Assembly: GCA_963975155.1 (NCBI GenBank)
Contig: CAXBFG010000001.1
Span: 248,001-312,000 of the forward strand
From: UBA5109 sp963975155
GTDB lineage: Bacteria; Pseudomonadota; Gammaproteobacteria; Pseudomonadales; Pseudohongiellaceae
DNA: 64,000 nucleotides
Direction of reading: 5' to 3'
This document shows positions 17,651-27,287 of this stretch, piece by piece (the first letter of the stretch is position 1; the number at the start of each line of letters is the position of its first letter). The notes under the pieces are model-generated. The model made no database searches, had not been told where the DNA came from, and saw only the letters and a program-made list of their open reading frames with translations. A program made the translations under genes and the position numbers.

Positions 17651-18445
17651 ATGGATCTGATCATGCTTATTTTATCTGGCGCAGTAGTCGGCTTTGCAAT
17701 CGGCCTGACAGGCGTTGGCGGCGGCTCTCTAATGACGCCAATTCTATTGTTATTCAACTATCCTGTTGCAATAGCCATCGGTACAGATTTGCTGTTTGCT
17801 GCCATCACCAAGTCCAGTGGTATGTTTTTTCATCACCGGCATGGCCATGTGGATTGGCGTACTACGGCCTTACTGGCAGCTGGCAGCATTCCGGTGTCGA
17901 TATTCATTAATCTGTTTATCATTGATCCAAGTCTTAGCGATGATGAGAGTTTTGCCGCTTTTTTAACCAGTTTCCTTGGTGTGATGTTGATCCTCACAGC
18001 ATTGGTTATGTTGTTTAACCGCATTATCCAGCATCGTCAAAGCAATGATGAAGGACCGAAGGATAAAGCTTATTTCCACTTTTTACGCAAACATCGGACG
18101 CTGCTGGTGCTCATACTGGGTATCGTGCTCGGAATATGTGTGACCCTGTCTTCTGTGGGTGCAGGGGCATTCGGCGCGGCGATTCTGTTCATCCTGTTTC
18201 CAAGCTGGCAGACCAAGCATGTTGTCGGTACGGACATTGCTCACGCAGTACCGCTAACTCTGGTTGCAGGCCTGGGCTATCTGTTTAATGGTCTGGTGGA
18301 TTACAGTCTGCTTTTGGCACTGATAGTTGGTTCATTGCCTGGCATTTATCTGGGTACCAGGCTGGGCGCAGTGTTGTCGGAATCCCTGCTACGTGGTGTA
18401 TTGATTATTGCTCTTTTGATACTGGGAATAAACTTCAGTCTTTAG
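17651..18445 (+). CDS. TauE/SafE family sulfite or anion exporter
   Basis: 264 residues with about eight membrane segments in two repeats, the first opening VVGFAIGLTGVGGGSLMTP and the second LGICVTLSSVGAGAFGAA, the classical duplicated signature of the family. Members export sulfite, sulfoacetate or other organic sulfonates. Its place beside cysB and cysH supports a sulfur role, possibly venting excess sulfite. A second in-frame ATG at 17663 is possible. It overlaps the convergent nucleotidase by 11 bases. Confidence 0.88.
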   Translation: MDLIMLILSGAVVGFAIGLTGVGGGSLMTPILLLFNYPVAIAIGTDLLFAAITKSSGMFFHHRHGHVDWRTTALLAAGSIPVSIFINLFIIDPSLSDDESFAAFLTSFLGVMLILTALVMLFNRIIQHRQSNDEGPKDKAYFHFLRKHRTLLVLILGIVLGICVTLSSVGAGAFGAAILFILFPSWQTKHVVGTDIAHAVPLTLVAGLGYLFNGLVDYSLLLALIVGSLPGIYLGTRLGAVLSESLLRGVLIIALLILGINFSL

Positions 18446-19346
18446 GCCGGATATTGGCAACCCCGTGAGGCACATGTCCGGTGGCAACATGTTCTCTGGC
18501 TGATTCACAATGTGCCTCCTGGTCATCGAAAAACACATCGGCATTATAGGCGCGTAAAAAGGCTCCTTTATCTGAACCGCCGAGAAACAAGGATTCATCG
18601 ATTTTAATATCCCAGGCTCGCAGGGTACGCACTACCCTTTCATGGGCCGGCGCAGCCCGGGCTGTGACCAGGCAGGTTCGGATAGGGCTGTCCTCGACAG
18701 AGAACTCACTCTGAAGTTGCTGCAAGGCTGCCAGAAAGGGTTTAAATGGACCGCCGGACAAGGGTTCCCTTGCAGCCTGGCGTTCACTGCGGGTAAATTC
18801 TTCAAGGCCACTGGACTTGTAGATACGTTCGGCTTCATCGGAGAACAGCACGGCATCTCCATCAAAAGCAAAACGGAGCTTGTGGTCATCCTTGTTAGCA
18901 ATACCCGAAGGCATAATTGTTGCTGCGGCTATACCGTTTTCCAGAGCCTGTCGCACATCGCCACCATCGGTAGAAAGAAACAGATGGCTGTTAAATGCAC
19001 TGATGTAACGATAAGGACTGGATCCGCCACAAAAAGCAGCCTTGCTGATAGAAAGTTGATGATGCTCAATGGAATTAAAAATCCGCAGTCCGGTATCCGC
19101 AGTGTTGCGTGACAACAAAATGATCTCTACCTGTTCCCGCCCCAGCAGTGTATTGATATTAAGCAGTTTTTTGACCAGGCTGAAGGCATCACCCGGAGCC
19201 AGCGGCTCTTCCTCCCTGGCAATCTGGTAGAGGCGATAGGCTTCCACACCTTCATGTTCATAAACCTGATGGCTTTCATTGAGATCAAACAAGGCTCGTG
19301 ATGAGATTGCGACGGTGAGTTTTTGAGTTTGCTGGTTCATGGGCAT
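18435..19346 (-). CDS. 5'-nucleotidase (bacterial NT5C1-like family)
   Basis: 303 residues, the usual length of the 5-nucleotidase family related to vertebrate cytosolic NT5C1. Features are VAISSRALFDLNESH near the N terminus, LSRNTADTGLRIFNSI, the HAD-like RFAFDGDAVLFSDEAE and the closing VFFDDQEAHCE. It should dephosphorylate nucleoside monophosphates in the cytoplasm. A second ATG lies two codons downstream. It overlaps the TauE-type gene at its 3' end; msrA lies 22 bases upstream on the same strand. Confidence 0.88.
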   Translation of the reverse strand: MPMNQQTQKLTVAISSRALFDLNESHQVYEHEGVEAYRLYQIAREEEPLAPGDAFSLVKKLLNINTLLGREQVEIILLSRNTADTGLRIFNSIEHHQLSISKAAFCGGSSPYRYISAFNSHLFLSTDGGDVRQALENGIAAATIMPSGIANKDDHKLRFAFDGDAVLFSDEAERIYKSSGLEEFTRSERQAAREPLSGGPFKPFLAALQQLQSEFSVEDSPIRTCLVTARAAPAHERVVRTLRAWDIKIDESLFLGGSDKGAFLRAYNADVFFDDQEAHCESAREHVATGHVPHGVANIRPKD

Positions 19347-19368
19347 ATATTAACAGGGCTCTTACAGA

Positions 19369-20010
19369 CTAGTAACATACACCTGTCCCGCCCAGACTGC
19401 AGTAACCTTGGGGATTTTTTGCCAGATATTGCTGGTGATAATCTTCTGCATAATAAAAGTCACCTGCTGCCTTGATCTCTGTGCTTATGGGGGCATAGCC
19501 CTTTTCAGCAAGCAAGCTCTGATAATGTTCTCGTGAATCCTCTGCAGCCTGCAGTTGTGCATCTGAATAGGTGTAGATAGCTGAGCGATATTGAGTGCCG
19601 CTATCATTGCCCTGTCGCATACCCTGAGTCGGATCATGGGCTTCCCAGAAAGACTTCAGCAGTTCTTTGTAACTCAGGCGGGCAGGATCAAAAACCACCC
19701 AGACAACCTCAGTATGCGCTGTCTGACCACTGCAGACTTCCTGATAAGTTGGATTCGCAGTGAAACCACCGGCATAGCCTGCTGCTGTTGTGTACACGCC
19801 TGACATGGACCAGAAATGTCTCTCAACCCCCCAAAAGCATCCCATGCCAAACATGGCCTGTTCGAGTCCATTACCGGCAAGATATTCTGCTTGCGGTTTT
19901 AACGGGGCATCCAGAACATAATGCCGTTCAGCAACCTTTATGTTTATGTCCCTTCCGGGCAAGGCGTCCTGGGCACTAATTAAGCGGTGATTTTCTCTTG
20001 TTCTAAACAT
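19369..20010 (-). CDS. msrA: Peptide-methionine (S)-S-oxide reductase
   Basis: 213 residues from the ATG at 20010; a TTG at 20025 would add five residues and overlap pdxJ. The catalytic cysteine is in MFGMGCFWGVERHFW, followed by TAAGYAGG and TAHTEVV; resolving cysteines lie in the C-terminal GYCSLGGTGVCY. It repairs S-methionine sulfoxide in proteins. It follows pdxJ immediately (TGATCATG), so the two are probably co-transcribed. Confidence 0.95.
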   Translation of the reverse strand: MFRTRENHRLISAQDALPGRDINIKVAERHYVLDAPLKPQAEYLAGNGLEQAMFGMGCFWGVERHFWSMSGVYTTAAGYAGGFTANPTYQEVCSGQTAHTEVVWVVFDPARLSYKELLKSFWEAHDPTQGMRQGNDSGTQYRSAIYTYSDAQLQAAEDSREHYQSLLAEKGYAPISTEIKAAGDFYYAEDYHQQYLAKNPQGYCSLGGTGVCY

Positions 20011-20012
20011 GA

Positions 20013-20741
20013 TCAGCCCTGGCAAATTTTCAGATATTGTGCGACAACTTTTTCTATACCCTGATCAATACATTCAATAGTCAGGGCGTGACCAATAGAG
20101 ACTTCAAGAATATCAGGAATGTTTAAAAAGGCTGGCAGGTTAAGCAGATTAAGATCGTGACCTGCATTGACTCCGAGCCCCAGAGACTGAGCCAGTATGG
20201 CTGCATTTCTGTATTGTACTAATACTCGCTCAGAATCATCATGACCATATTGCCGGCAAAATTCCTCGGTATATAACTCGATGCGGTCAGCACCACTTTG
20301 GGCGGCGAGTTTAATTTGGTCTGGTTCCGGATCAATAAAAACGGCCACTCTGATCGCGGATTTTTTCAAGCGGGCAATCAGCGGTTTTAGCGTTTCCAGA
20401 TGCTGAATAAAATCCCAGCCATGATCTGAAGTCAGCTGGGCTTCTGTATCTGGCACCAGTGTACATTGTGTTGGCTGGCAGGCTTCTACCAGTTGCAGGA
20501 AGGCCTCTGAGGGGTAGCCTTCGATATTGAATTCAACTTCTGGGTAGTCTTTAAGCAATGCGGCCAGATCACGGGCATCCTGTTGTTTAATATGTCGTTC
20601 ATCCGGACGAGGATGTATTGTCAGGCCATGCACACCGAGTCCTATAAAGCGTCGGGCATAATGCAATAAATCAGGATAATTATGGCCTCTGGAATTTCGC
20701 AGCAGAGCCAGTTTATTAAGATTAACACTGAGAACAGTCAT
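20013..20741 (-). CDS. pdxJ: Pyridoxine 5'-phosphate synthase
   Basis: 242 residues, full-length TIM barrel. Signatures include SVNLNKLALLRNSRG at the N terminus, GLTIHPRPDERHI with the active-site His and Arg, FNIEGYPS, and GLGVNAGHDLNL near the C terminus. It condenses 1-deoxyxylulose-5-phosphate and 3-amino-2-oxopropyl phosphate in vitamin B6 synthesis. It is not in the usual recO-pdxJ-acpS setting but is coupled to msrA here. Confidence 0.95.
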   Translation of the reverse strand: MTVLSVNLNKLALLRNSRGHNYPDLLHYARRFIGLGVHGLTIHPRPDERHIKQQDARDLAALLKDYPEVEFNIEGYPSEAFLQLVEACQPTQCTLVPDTEAQLTSDHGWDFIQHLETLKPLIARLKKSAIRVAVFIDPEPDQIKLAAQSGADRIELYTEEFCRQYGHDDSERVLVQYRNAAILAQSLGLGVNAGHDLNLLNLPAFLNIPDILEVSIGHALTIECIDQGIEKVVAQYLKICQG

Positions 20742-20850
20742 GATAGTTTTAATACGGGAAATGTAGTTTTAATTCTAGAAGACTTGGGCAGAAAAAAACA
20801 GCATTTGTGCTACATCGGCCGGAGCTTTCTGTTGCGTCTTAAAGTTTTTG

Positions 20851-21441
20851 TTAAATTGGGGTTGTTGAGTGAATGCTATTTCTTTGCAAGAGTATAAAAC
20901 ACATCAACAGGGAAGAAAGCCCTATCGTCAAAGGGAACAAAATTGTAGTAAGTGAGTAGGCTTCCAGCGCAAGAATTACGAAGATGCAACGGATAAAAAA
21001 CACGAAATAAAAATTCATGCTTTCCTGTTCAGGAAAATAATACGCTTTTCGGATTGTCGGGATAAAGCCACAAACATCTATCAAGGTAATCAGTATCACG
21101 GCCCACATCGGGTTTGCTGTGAATATCCATAATGGGATGGCCAGCAAGGCAATGCCAAAAAATACATAATCGATTAACAGAATTCTGATGTCGGCTTTTT
21201 TGCGATACGCCAGGATGGCAATATAAAAAGTTATTGCACCTGACAAGCCTACCGGCCAGGCTGCTACACCCCCGCCCGATTTAATTTGCGCAAAAAATAT
21301 GATGAAGGTACTTAAACTCCAGATTAACCACGAAAACACATGCGGACGGGTTGTCCCTTTGCGTATAGAGCGAAGATAAGGAAAATAGGCAAGTAAGGTA
21401 AGAATAACTGCTGCAAGGCTGAAAATTTCTTTTGCTGACAT
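20851..21441 (-). CDS. Uncharacterised polytopic membrane protein
   Basis: 196 residues with about seven hydrophobic segments. The first part (ILTLLAYFPYLRSIRKGTT followed by HVFSWLIWSL) resembles the PQ-loop-like start of small bacterial transporters, but I do not recognise the family firmly. It stands alone, 57 bases from the divergent CorA-type gene and 109 bases from pdxJ. No function is proposed. Confidence 0.75.
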   Translation of the reverse strand: MSAKEIFSLAAVILTLLAYFPYLRSIRKGTTRPHVFSWLIWSLSTFIIFFAQIKSGGGVAAWPVGLSGAITFYIAILAYRKKADIRILLIDYVFFGIALLAIPLWIFTANPMWAVILITLIDVCGFIPTIRKAYYFPEQESMNFYFVFFIRCIFVILALEAYSLTTILFPLTIGLSSLLMCFILLQRNSIHSTTPI

Positions 21442-21498
21442 TTTGAATTTATAGACTCCGAATCCGATATCGCATAGTCTACTTGAGTTGACCAGTTA

Positions 21499-22488
21499 TT
21501 GCGGAATTATTCAGTGTCTAATTATGTAAAAATCGCTAACAGCAAATCACTTGTCTTTGGTTTTGTTTTAAATGGCAAGGGAGGCTCTATCGCATTGCAG
21601 GATGTCGAAGATGGCACGAGTCCGGCATGGTTTCATCTTGATCTTTTAAAGAAAGATTGCAAAGCCAATCTGAAGTTGCTGGCATTACCTGAGCATGCTA
21701 TTGACGGATTGACGCGACTGGATACACGCCCACGCACGAGCGTTTTTGAAGAGGGAATTTTATTGATTCTGCGGGTTATTAATTTGATTCCTGGCGAAAA
21801 CCCGAACGACATGGTTTCACTGCGTATATGGGTTGAAAAAGACAAGATCATCAGTTTACGACAAAAAAGAGTTTTGTCAGCTCAGGACATAAAGGCCGAT
21901 CTTGAAAATAATTCCGGACCAAAAAATGCCAGTGAAATTGTCACCGCCATAATAGAGCGTATTGCAGACAGAGTTTCCGAGTATGTGGATTCCATTGAAG
22001 CACGTATGGAAAAATTTGAAGACGAGGTTGGTACTGAAAACCTCGTGAATATACGCGCTAATGTTGCAAAACTGCGTCGTGAAGCTGCAATGGTAAGGCG
22101 TTATCTTGCGCCGCAAAGAGAAGCGCTGGAAGCCTTGTTCAGATTGTCAGGTAATTTTCTCAATAAAGATGACCGCAATTACGTGCAAGAACTATCGGAT
22201 CGTATTATCCGTTATGTGGAAGACCTTGACCTGGTAAGGGAAAAGGCTGTTATGTTGCAGGAAGAATTAATGAACAGAATGGCTCAACAACAAAATGATC
22301 GCATGTATGTACTCTCGATTGTTGCCGCAATATTTTTACCAATTTCCTTCGTTACCGGATTATTCGGTATGAATGTGGCAGGACTGCCTGGTATTGATGA
22401 CCCGATGGCATTTCTCTATGTGGCTGGTTCGATGGCGGTGGTTGTGGTGGGAATTCTTTGCTACTTTCGATCTAAAAGATGGTTATAA
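21499..22488 (+). CDS. zntB: CorA-family metal transporter, ZntB-like
   Basis: 329 residues. A long cytoplasmic domain with helical IRANVAKLRREAAMVRRYLAP is followed by two membrane helices, the first ending in the GMN signature GLFGMNVAGLPG. The N-terminal LNGKGG and the sequence after GMN favour the ZntB branch (zinc/proton) over CorA (magnesium). Starts at a TTG; a GTG at 21514 is an alternative. Its stop codon lies at the edge of a six-copy tandem repeat. Confidence 0.88.
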   Translation: MRNYSVSNYVKIANSKSLVFGFVLNGKGGSIALQDVEDGTSPAWFHLDLLKKDCKANLKLLALPEHAIDGLTRLDTRPRTSVFEEGILLILRVINLIPGENPNDMVSLRIWVEKDKIISLRQKRVLSAQDIKADLENNSGPKNASEIVTAIIERIADRVSEYVDSIEARMEKFEDEVGTENLVNIRANVAKLRREAAMVRRYLAPQREALEALFRLSGNFLNKDDRNYVQELSDRIIRYVEDLDLVREKAVMLQEELMNRMAQQQNDRMYVLSIVAAIFLPISFVTGLFGMNVAGLPGIDDPMAFLYVAGSMAVVVVGILCYFRSKRWL

Positions 22489-22540
22489 CTTTTACAACTT
22501 TTACAACTTTTACAACTTTTACAACTTTTACAACTTTTAC
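22487..22540. repeat. Six tandem copies of AACTTTTAC
   Basis: Perfect 9-base tandem repeat, six units in 54 bases, starting inside the TAA stop of zntB. Because the unit is three codons long, copy-number change would not shift a frame. Beyond the stop, the zntB frame stays open for a further 41 codons through the repeat, to a TGA at 22612. Confidence 0.95.
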
Positions 22541-22597
22541 ATCTGTCAGAACTGTCAGGATTGAATGCCAGTTATGATTTTATCGAAGCCATAGCTC

Positions 22598-23458
22598 TTA
22601 GGCTTTCGGCCTGACCAGTTTGAGTTCTCCATCCAGATGTACATCGCGTTGCGGGAAGGCAATAACGATATTGTTTTCAGTTAACAGTTCTTCAATTCTG
22701 AATCTCAGATTGGATTTAATAACACGCATATCCCTTTCACCACCAATACTGACCCAGAAGTACGCATCAAAAATTAAGGCGTTATCTCCAAAATCTTCGA
22801 AAATGACCACGGGATCGGGATCATCCAAAATCAACTGGTCAGCTTTACATGCCTTGTAAATTAATTCAGATACCAGCTTGGCAGGCGACCCATAAGCGAC
22901 CCCTACTCTGACCGTAGCCCTTGCAAGTTTATCTACCAGGGTCCAGTTGACGACCATATTTTCCAGCAGCTGACTATTCGGAATCAGCAGATGTACACCG
23001 TCAGTACGGCGCACCAGTGTTGATCGGGTATTTATCGTCTGCACTGTACCCTTGACGTCGCCAATCTCCAGAAAATCACCAATGCGAATCGGCTTTTCCC
23101 ACATCAGAATCCAGCCGGAAATAAAATTATTGATAATATTTTGTGCGCCAAAACCAACGCCTATGGCAACGGCGCCTGAAACAAATGCGAAAGCGCCAAG
23201 CGGCACATTCAGTAAGCCAAGCGCAGTGAAAGCAAGCAACAAGAGTGCAATAGTAAAATAAAGCCGTTTCACCAGGAGGATCAGGTCAGGCTCGACTTCT
23301 CTTTCTACCAGTTTGTTGATGATGATTGAACTGGATTTTTGGATAAACAGGTAGGCAATCCAGATTACAACAGGTAAGGCCAGAACCTGCAGGATAGTGT
23401 AAGACTGCCCTTTTATGGAAAAAAGTGTAATGGATAAAAAATCGATCAGTTGTTGCAT
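22598..23458 (-). CDS. Small-conductance mechanosensitive channel (MscS family)
   Basis: 286 residues with three membrane segments; the third pore-lining helix and following motif read GAVAIGVGFGAQNIINNFISG, then the beta domain IRIGDFLEIGDVKGTVQTIN. These are strong MscS signatures. It releases solutes on hypo-osmotic shock. The C-terminal domain ends with FPQRDVHLDGELKL, typical of the family. Single-gene unit; its 3' end meets the zntB repeat region. Confidence 0.93.
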   Translation of the reverse strand: MQQLIDFLSITLFSIKGQSYTILQVLALPVVIWIAYLFIQKSSSIIINKLVEREVEPDLILLVKRLYFTIALLLLAFTALGLLNVPLGAFAFVSGAVAIGVGFGAQNIINNFISGWILMWEKPIRIGDFLEIGDVKGTVQTINTRSTLVRRTDGVHLLIPNSQLLENMVVNWTLVDKLARATVRVGVAYGSPAKLVSELIYKACKADQLILDDPDPVVIFEDFGDNALIFDAYFWVSIGGERDMRVIKSNLRFRIEELLTENNIVIAFPQRDVHLDGELKLVRPKA

Positions 23459-23582
23459 GCTAAATCTGAGTTATATGACGAATAAAGAGCATAGAGTGAA
23501 TCAGAATACAGAGCAACAATAATGTGTTTGTGTATTCCAGACAATAAATTGGGTAGCGGTGTTCAAAAATTCATCGTCATGA

Positions 23583-26500
23583 TTACTTCTCAATGGTGTA
23601 TGTCATATCGATACTCTGGCTGACTCCACTTTCCACTTCGAGTTTAAGTCGCTCACTGAGGATATAGTCTAAGGACAGAATGGATTGCTTTTCAAACAAG
23701 CCTATTTCGTAGTGCATAAATATATTCGGGGTCAGATACTTACCCAAACCCAATGAACTTTGCGTTAAATCGTTCTGACTGTTCAGGGCCAGACTATCAA
23801 GACCAAGTTCGGATCGTATTGTATTGGCAAGACCGCCCTGCCCTCTGTTGATTCCCAAACTGGTTATGGCGCCCAACAGATTCGACTGATCTTCGTCATC
23901 GGTATTAGCAAAAGACTTGCCTGTTATCAGAATGGACAGGATTTCACTATCCGGCAGGCTTGGAGTGGAAAATAACTGGCTCTGCATATTCCGCAAGGTG
24001 CCATTGATTTGAACGCCCGCCTGTATGCTGGTGTTGGCACGGTAGGCACGAATATCCAGTGCGGGATTCGCAGGATTGCCAAAAAAGATAAGTTTGCCGT
24101 TGCTGATATCTAGACGCTGTCCATAAATGGCGTAGACGCCCTCCCGTATGGAAATATCTCCGTATGCGAGTAAGGGTCTGCCGGGATCCTGTTGTATCTG
24201 TAGCTCACCATCCAGCCATAAGTCCAGCCCCAGGCCCTGGAAATGAACGTTTTCACCCAGCGCAAGATCAAGATTCGCCGTGACAGAGATTTCCTGTAGC
24301 TGTTGTTGCGCAGGATTATTGGCCAGCAGGTATTCCTGTTCGGGTGGCGCGCTGATCACTCTTGCATCACGGGAAATTTCTGTGCCCTGATTGATTAATA
24401 CCGTCTGATTTTCACGAATATCCAGGCCTAATTCAGGAACAGTCACTGAACCCTGTATATCCACTGCATTATTGTGGTAACTCAGCTCAATATCGGGGCT
24501 GATACTCAACTGCGTCCCGATGTTGTTGATCAGGCTGAAATTCTCTCCCTGCAGGCTTAGTGAGAATGTTCTGTCCGCTGTAAACAGAGCATTGGCATTG
24601 CCTGTAAAAATCAGCTCTCCTGTACCAGAGACTGCGGATGCGAGTATCTGAATATTCTGCTGATCATCGCTGACAATATCGATTTCAACTTGTTCGGGTG
24701 CAATACCATATTCAGGCAATTCAAAACTGCCACCCAGTATGCTGAGATTGGTCAGGATGCGCGGCTCTGCAATGCTGCCTTCAATATCCAATAAGCCATT
24801 AAGCTGGCCCTGTGTATTTCTGATATCAGGCAACAGTGTTTCCAGCCAGTTTAAACTGGAAAAATCAAACTCTACAGATCCACTCAGGTTTTCATTCAGG
24901 TCCATATTGACCAGCGCGTTGATGTCTCCCTGGATATCAACTCCATTGGCTTCCTGGTGATAGACAGAAAGATCGGCATTGGCCTGCCAGAGTCCCATCG
25001 ATTGAGAAAGTTGTAAGCTTCTGTGGTCAAGCCTGAAGGTTCTGATTTCGGGTTGCACACTCTGCCTTTCATCGTCCTGAGGCAGATACAGATTAAGGCT
25101 AAGATTACGTGGTTCAAGTTGCAGTAAAAAATCAGCTTCACTCAGGCTGTTGATATTGCCCTGCGCCTGCAATTGCGCATTCAGAAAACCATCGATGAAG
25201 GTGTTGTCAGGTAGGGCAAAGGCAAAGGCTTGCTGTTGTGTAACTAAGCCCGGTGGCTTTGATTCAAACTGGCGATTGAGCTCAGGCTGATTGACCAGTG
25301 TTATTATGTTTTCGGTATTCATATAAGCCAGTGGAAATTCATCGAGACTGACACTGATATCGAAGATGTCATTATCAAGATTCAGGCCGTTGCAAAATCG
25401 CGTCTGCCGATAATTCCAGCAGTGTTGCGAAACATTAAGGACGGAAGAGCTGAGGGTAAGATCTAACTGTTCCTGCAATGTCCATAAGCCATACGCCGAA
25501 TCGATACTGGCATTGGAAATAGAGGCACGCCAGACTTCATCAAGATAGCTGCCGTCCAGCATGAATTGCAAAGCCAATGCGTCAGCATTGAGACTTAGCA
25601 TGCCTTGATGCTCTGCCAATGTACCGTTAAGGCTAATGTCGCCGTCTGTAAATCGATAGCTGGTTTCATTAAACGGGAAATTGAAATCCTGCAGAGATAA
25701 ATTAATTCGGTATGCTTCCCGATTTGTGGCAATGTTGGCTCTTAGCCGCTGCAATTCATAGTGACTGTCAGCACTTTCATATAGTAAGGCGTCGGCCTGC
25801 AGATCTCCGCTTAATTGAGGATTATCGAGATCACCACTTGCCTGTCCGGCACCAGAAATTCGCCCTGATAAACCTGGCAGCCATACAGCCAGGTCGGGAG
25901 CATCGATTTGCCAGTAGAGATCGATTTGCTCATCAAGGCTGCCGGTCAAATTGATGCTGTTTGCGCCGGCATTCAGATCAATATTGATTGAGTTAAGCGC
26001 GTTATTTGCATACTCCAGTAAACCGGAAGCCTGAAAAGGATAGTCGTTCAGCCGTGCAGTCAAAAAGGATAACGCCAATTCAGCTTCGCCAGCATCATTG
26101 ATGACAAGCTGACCACCGGCTGAAACATCTTCCAGACTTATAGCCTGCAAATATTGATCAAGCACAAGATTACTTAAGCCCCATTCAAATTGAAAATTGA
26201 AGGGTTGCAGAGCCATATTGGCAATAGCCTGTATGGAGAATTCGTCGCTGTTTGCTGAAATGGTTTCAAAAATTAAAGACTGATTTTGATACTCTCCGGA
26301 CAATACCAAAGCAATCGGAGAAAGTTGTTCGGGAATCAGCTGAATTGCGGCATCCACAAAAACAAGATCGGCCGAACCATGAGTCAGCAGGTTTCCACTA
26401 ATGGAACTCAGGAAATTTTGTTGAGGAAGAAAACCAAGCAGTTCAGTAAAGTTATGCTCGAATGAGAAATTCAGACCGGTGGCATCCAGTAAACCGGTAC

Positions 26501-27287
26501 TCAGTATACCTTCGCTATTAATCATAGTTGGTTGACTGAGTGTATGGGTAATTTCAATATTACTGATGTCGCCGCTAAAAAAAATAGAACCACTTAGGGT
26601 GTCGCCCAGTGTTTCGATGGCGAGAGTATTTGCCAGTCTCCAGTCCAGATTGCCATCCAGCAATAAAGAGTCAGCCTGTAATGCAGCGGAACCGTTAATA
26701 TCCATTCCATAGCCTGCAAAAGTAATGGTATTCAGACTTAAGGCACTCGAATCAAGCGTCAAGCCTCCGCTTAATTTTTCAATTTGATAGTCTTGTTCAG
26801 CAATTGAAATTTGCGCAGTGCTTAAATCCAGATCGAGTAAATTGAGAGCTAATGGCAAGTCGAAAATAGCATCAATTTGCGATTTCAAATCTGTGGAGTC
26901 GCCTTCCACTAAATTGTCGTTGTTCGCTTCTGGACTGATTAGTGCAACATCAAGACCGCTTATGTGCAAGTTATCCAGATTTAATTGCCTGTTTAGTAAA
27001 GCCAGTAAGTTCCAGGTACTGGAAAATGAGCTGGCCTCTAAGTTTATTTGAGGATGCAGAACGCGTAGATTATCGAAATCGAGCCCACTCAATAAATCTC
27101 CCGTAACCTGGTCATAGTGAAGTTCAGTTGCAAAATTCTTCTGCAGATATGAGCCTGCATAGGCTAAAACGAGCTTAGCGCCTGTCGTACTAGTCAGCAT
27201 GAAATACAGGGCAGCACCGAGCACTATTATCAACAGTAAAATGAATGATAAGAGCCGGTAAAATAGTTTGGTCAGATAAATGTTCAT
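23583..27287 (-). CDS. tamB: Translocation and assembly module TamB
   Basis: A very long 1234-residue protein: one N-terminal membrane anchor (residues about 10-32), a long beta-rich rod of AsmA-like repeats, and the conserved C-terminal TamB domain from about residue 900, with GLDLWLDGELQIQQDPGRP, AYGDISIREGVYAIYGQ and the end LKLEVESGVSQSIDMTYT. TamB spans the periplasm and works with TamA and in phospholipid transport. Its start overlaps the tamA stop by one base, a translationally coupled pair. Confidence 0.95.
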   Translation of the reverse strand: MNIYLTKLFYRLLSFILLLIIVLGAALYFMLTSTTGAKLVLAYAGSYLQKNFATELHYDQVTGDLLSGLDFDNLRVLHPQINLEASSFSSTWNLLALLNRQLNLDNLHISGLDVALISPEANNDNLVEGDSTDLKSQIDAIFDLPLALNLLDLDLSTAQISIAEQDYQIEKLSGGLTLDSSALSLNTITFAGYGMDINGSAALQADSLLLDGNLDWRLANTLAIETLGDTLSGSIFFSGDISNIEITHTLSQPTMINSEGILSTGLLDATGLNFSFEHNFTELLGFLPQQNFLSSISGNLLTHGSADLVFVDAAIQLIPEQLSPIALVLSGEYQNQSLIFETISANSDEFSIQAIANMALQPFNFQFEWGLSNLVLDQYLQAISLEDVSAGGQLVINDAGEAELALSFLTARLNDYPFQASGLLEYANNALNSINIDLNAGANSINLTGSLDEQIDLYWQIDAPDLAVWLPGLSGRISGAGQASGDLDNPQLSGDLQADALLYESADSHYELQRLRANIATNREAYRINLSLQDFNFPFNETSYRFTDGDISLNGTLAEHQGMLSLNADALALQFMLDGSYLDEVWRASISNASIDSAYGLWTLQEQLDLTLSSSVLNVSQHCWNYRQTRFCNGLNLDNDIFDISVSLDEFPLAYMNTENIITLVNQPELNRQFESKPPGLVTQQQAFAFALPDNTFIDGFLNAQLQAQGNINSLSEADFLLQLEPRNLSLNLYLPQDDERQSVQPEIRTFRLDHRSLQLSQSMGLWQANADLSVYHQEANGVDIQGDINALVNMDLNENLSGSVEFDFSSLNWLETLLPDIRNTQGQLNGLLDIEGSIAEPRILTNLSILGGSFELPEYGIAPEQVEIDIVSDDQQNIQILASAVSGTGELIFTGNANALFTADRTFSLSLQGENFSLINNIGTQLSISPDIELSYHNNAVDIQGSVTVPELGLDIRENQTVLINQGTEISRDARVISAPPEQEYLLANNPAQQQLQEISVTANLDLALGENVHFQGLGLDLWLDGELQIQQDPGRPLLAYGDISIREGVYAIYGQRLDISNGKLIFFGNPANPALDIRAYRANTSIQAGVQINGTLRNMQSQLFSTPSLPDSEILSILITGKSFANTDDEDQSNLLGAITSLGINRGQGGLANTIRSELGLDSLALNSQNDLTQSSLGLGKYLTPNIFMHYEIGLFEKQSILSLDYILSERLKLEVESGVSQSIDMTYTIEK

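Noticed and set aside
22487..22540. CRISPR-like tandem repeat
   Set aside because: The units are 9 bases without spacers; no cas genes.
22373..22564. Frame with repeated Asn-Phe-Tyr
   Set aside because: It reads the zntB gene out of frame and then the 9-bp tandem repeat; no start signal or homology.
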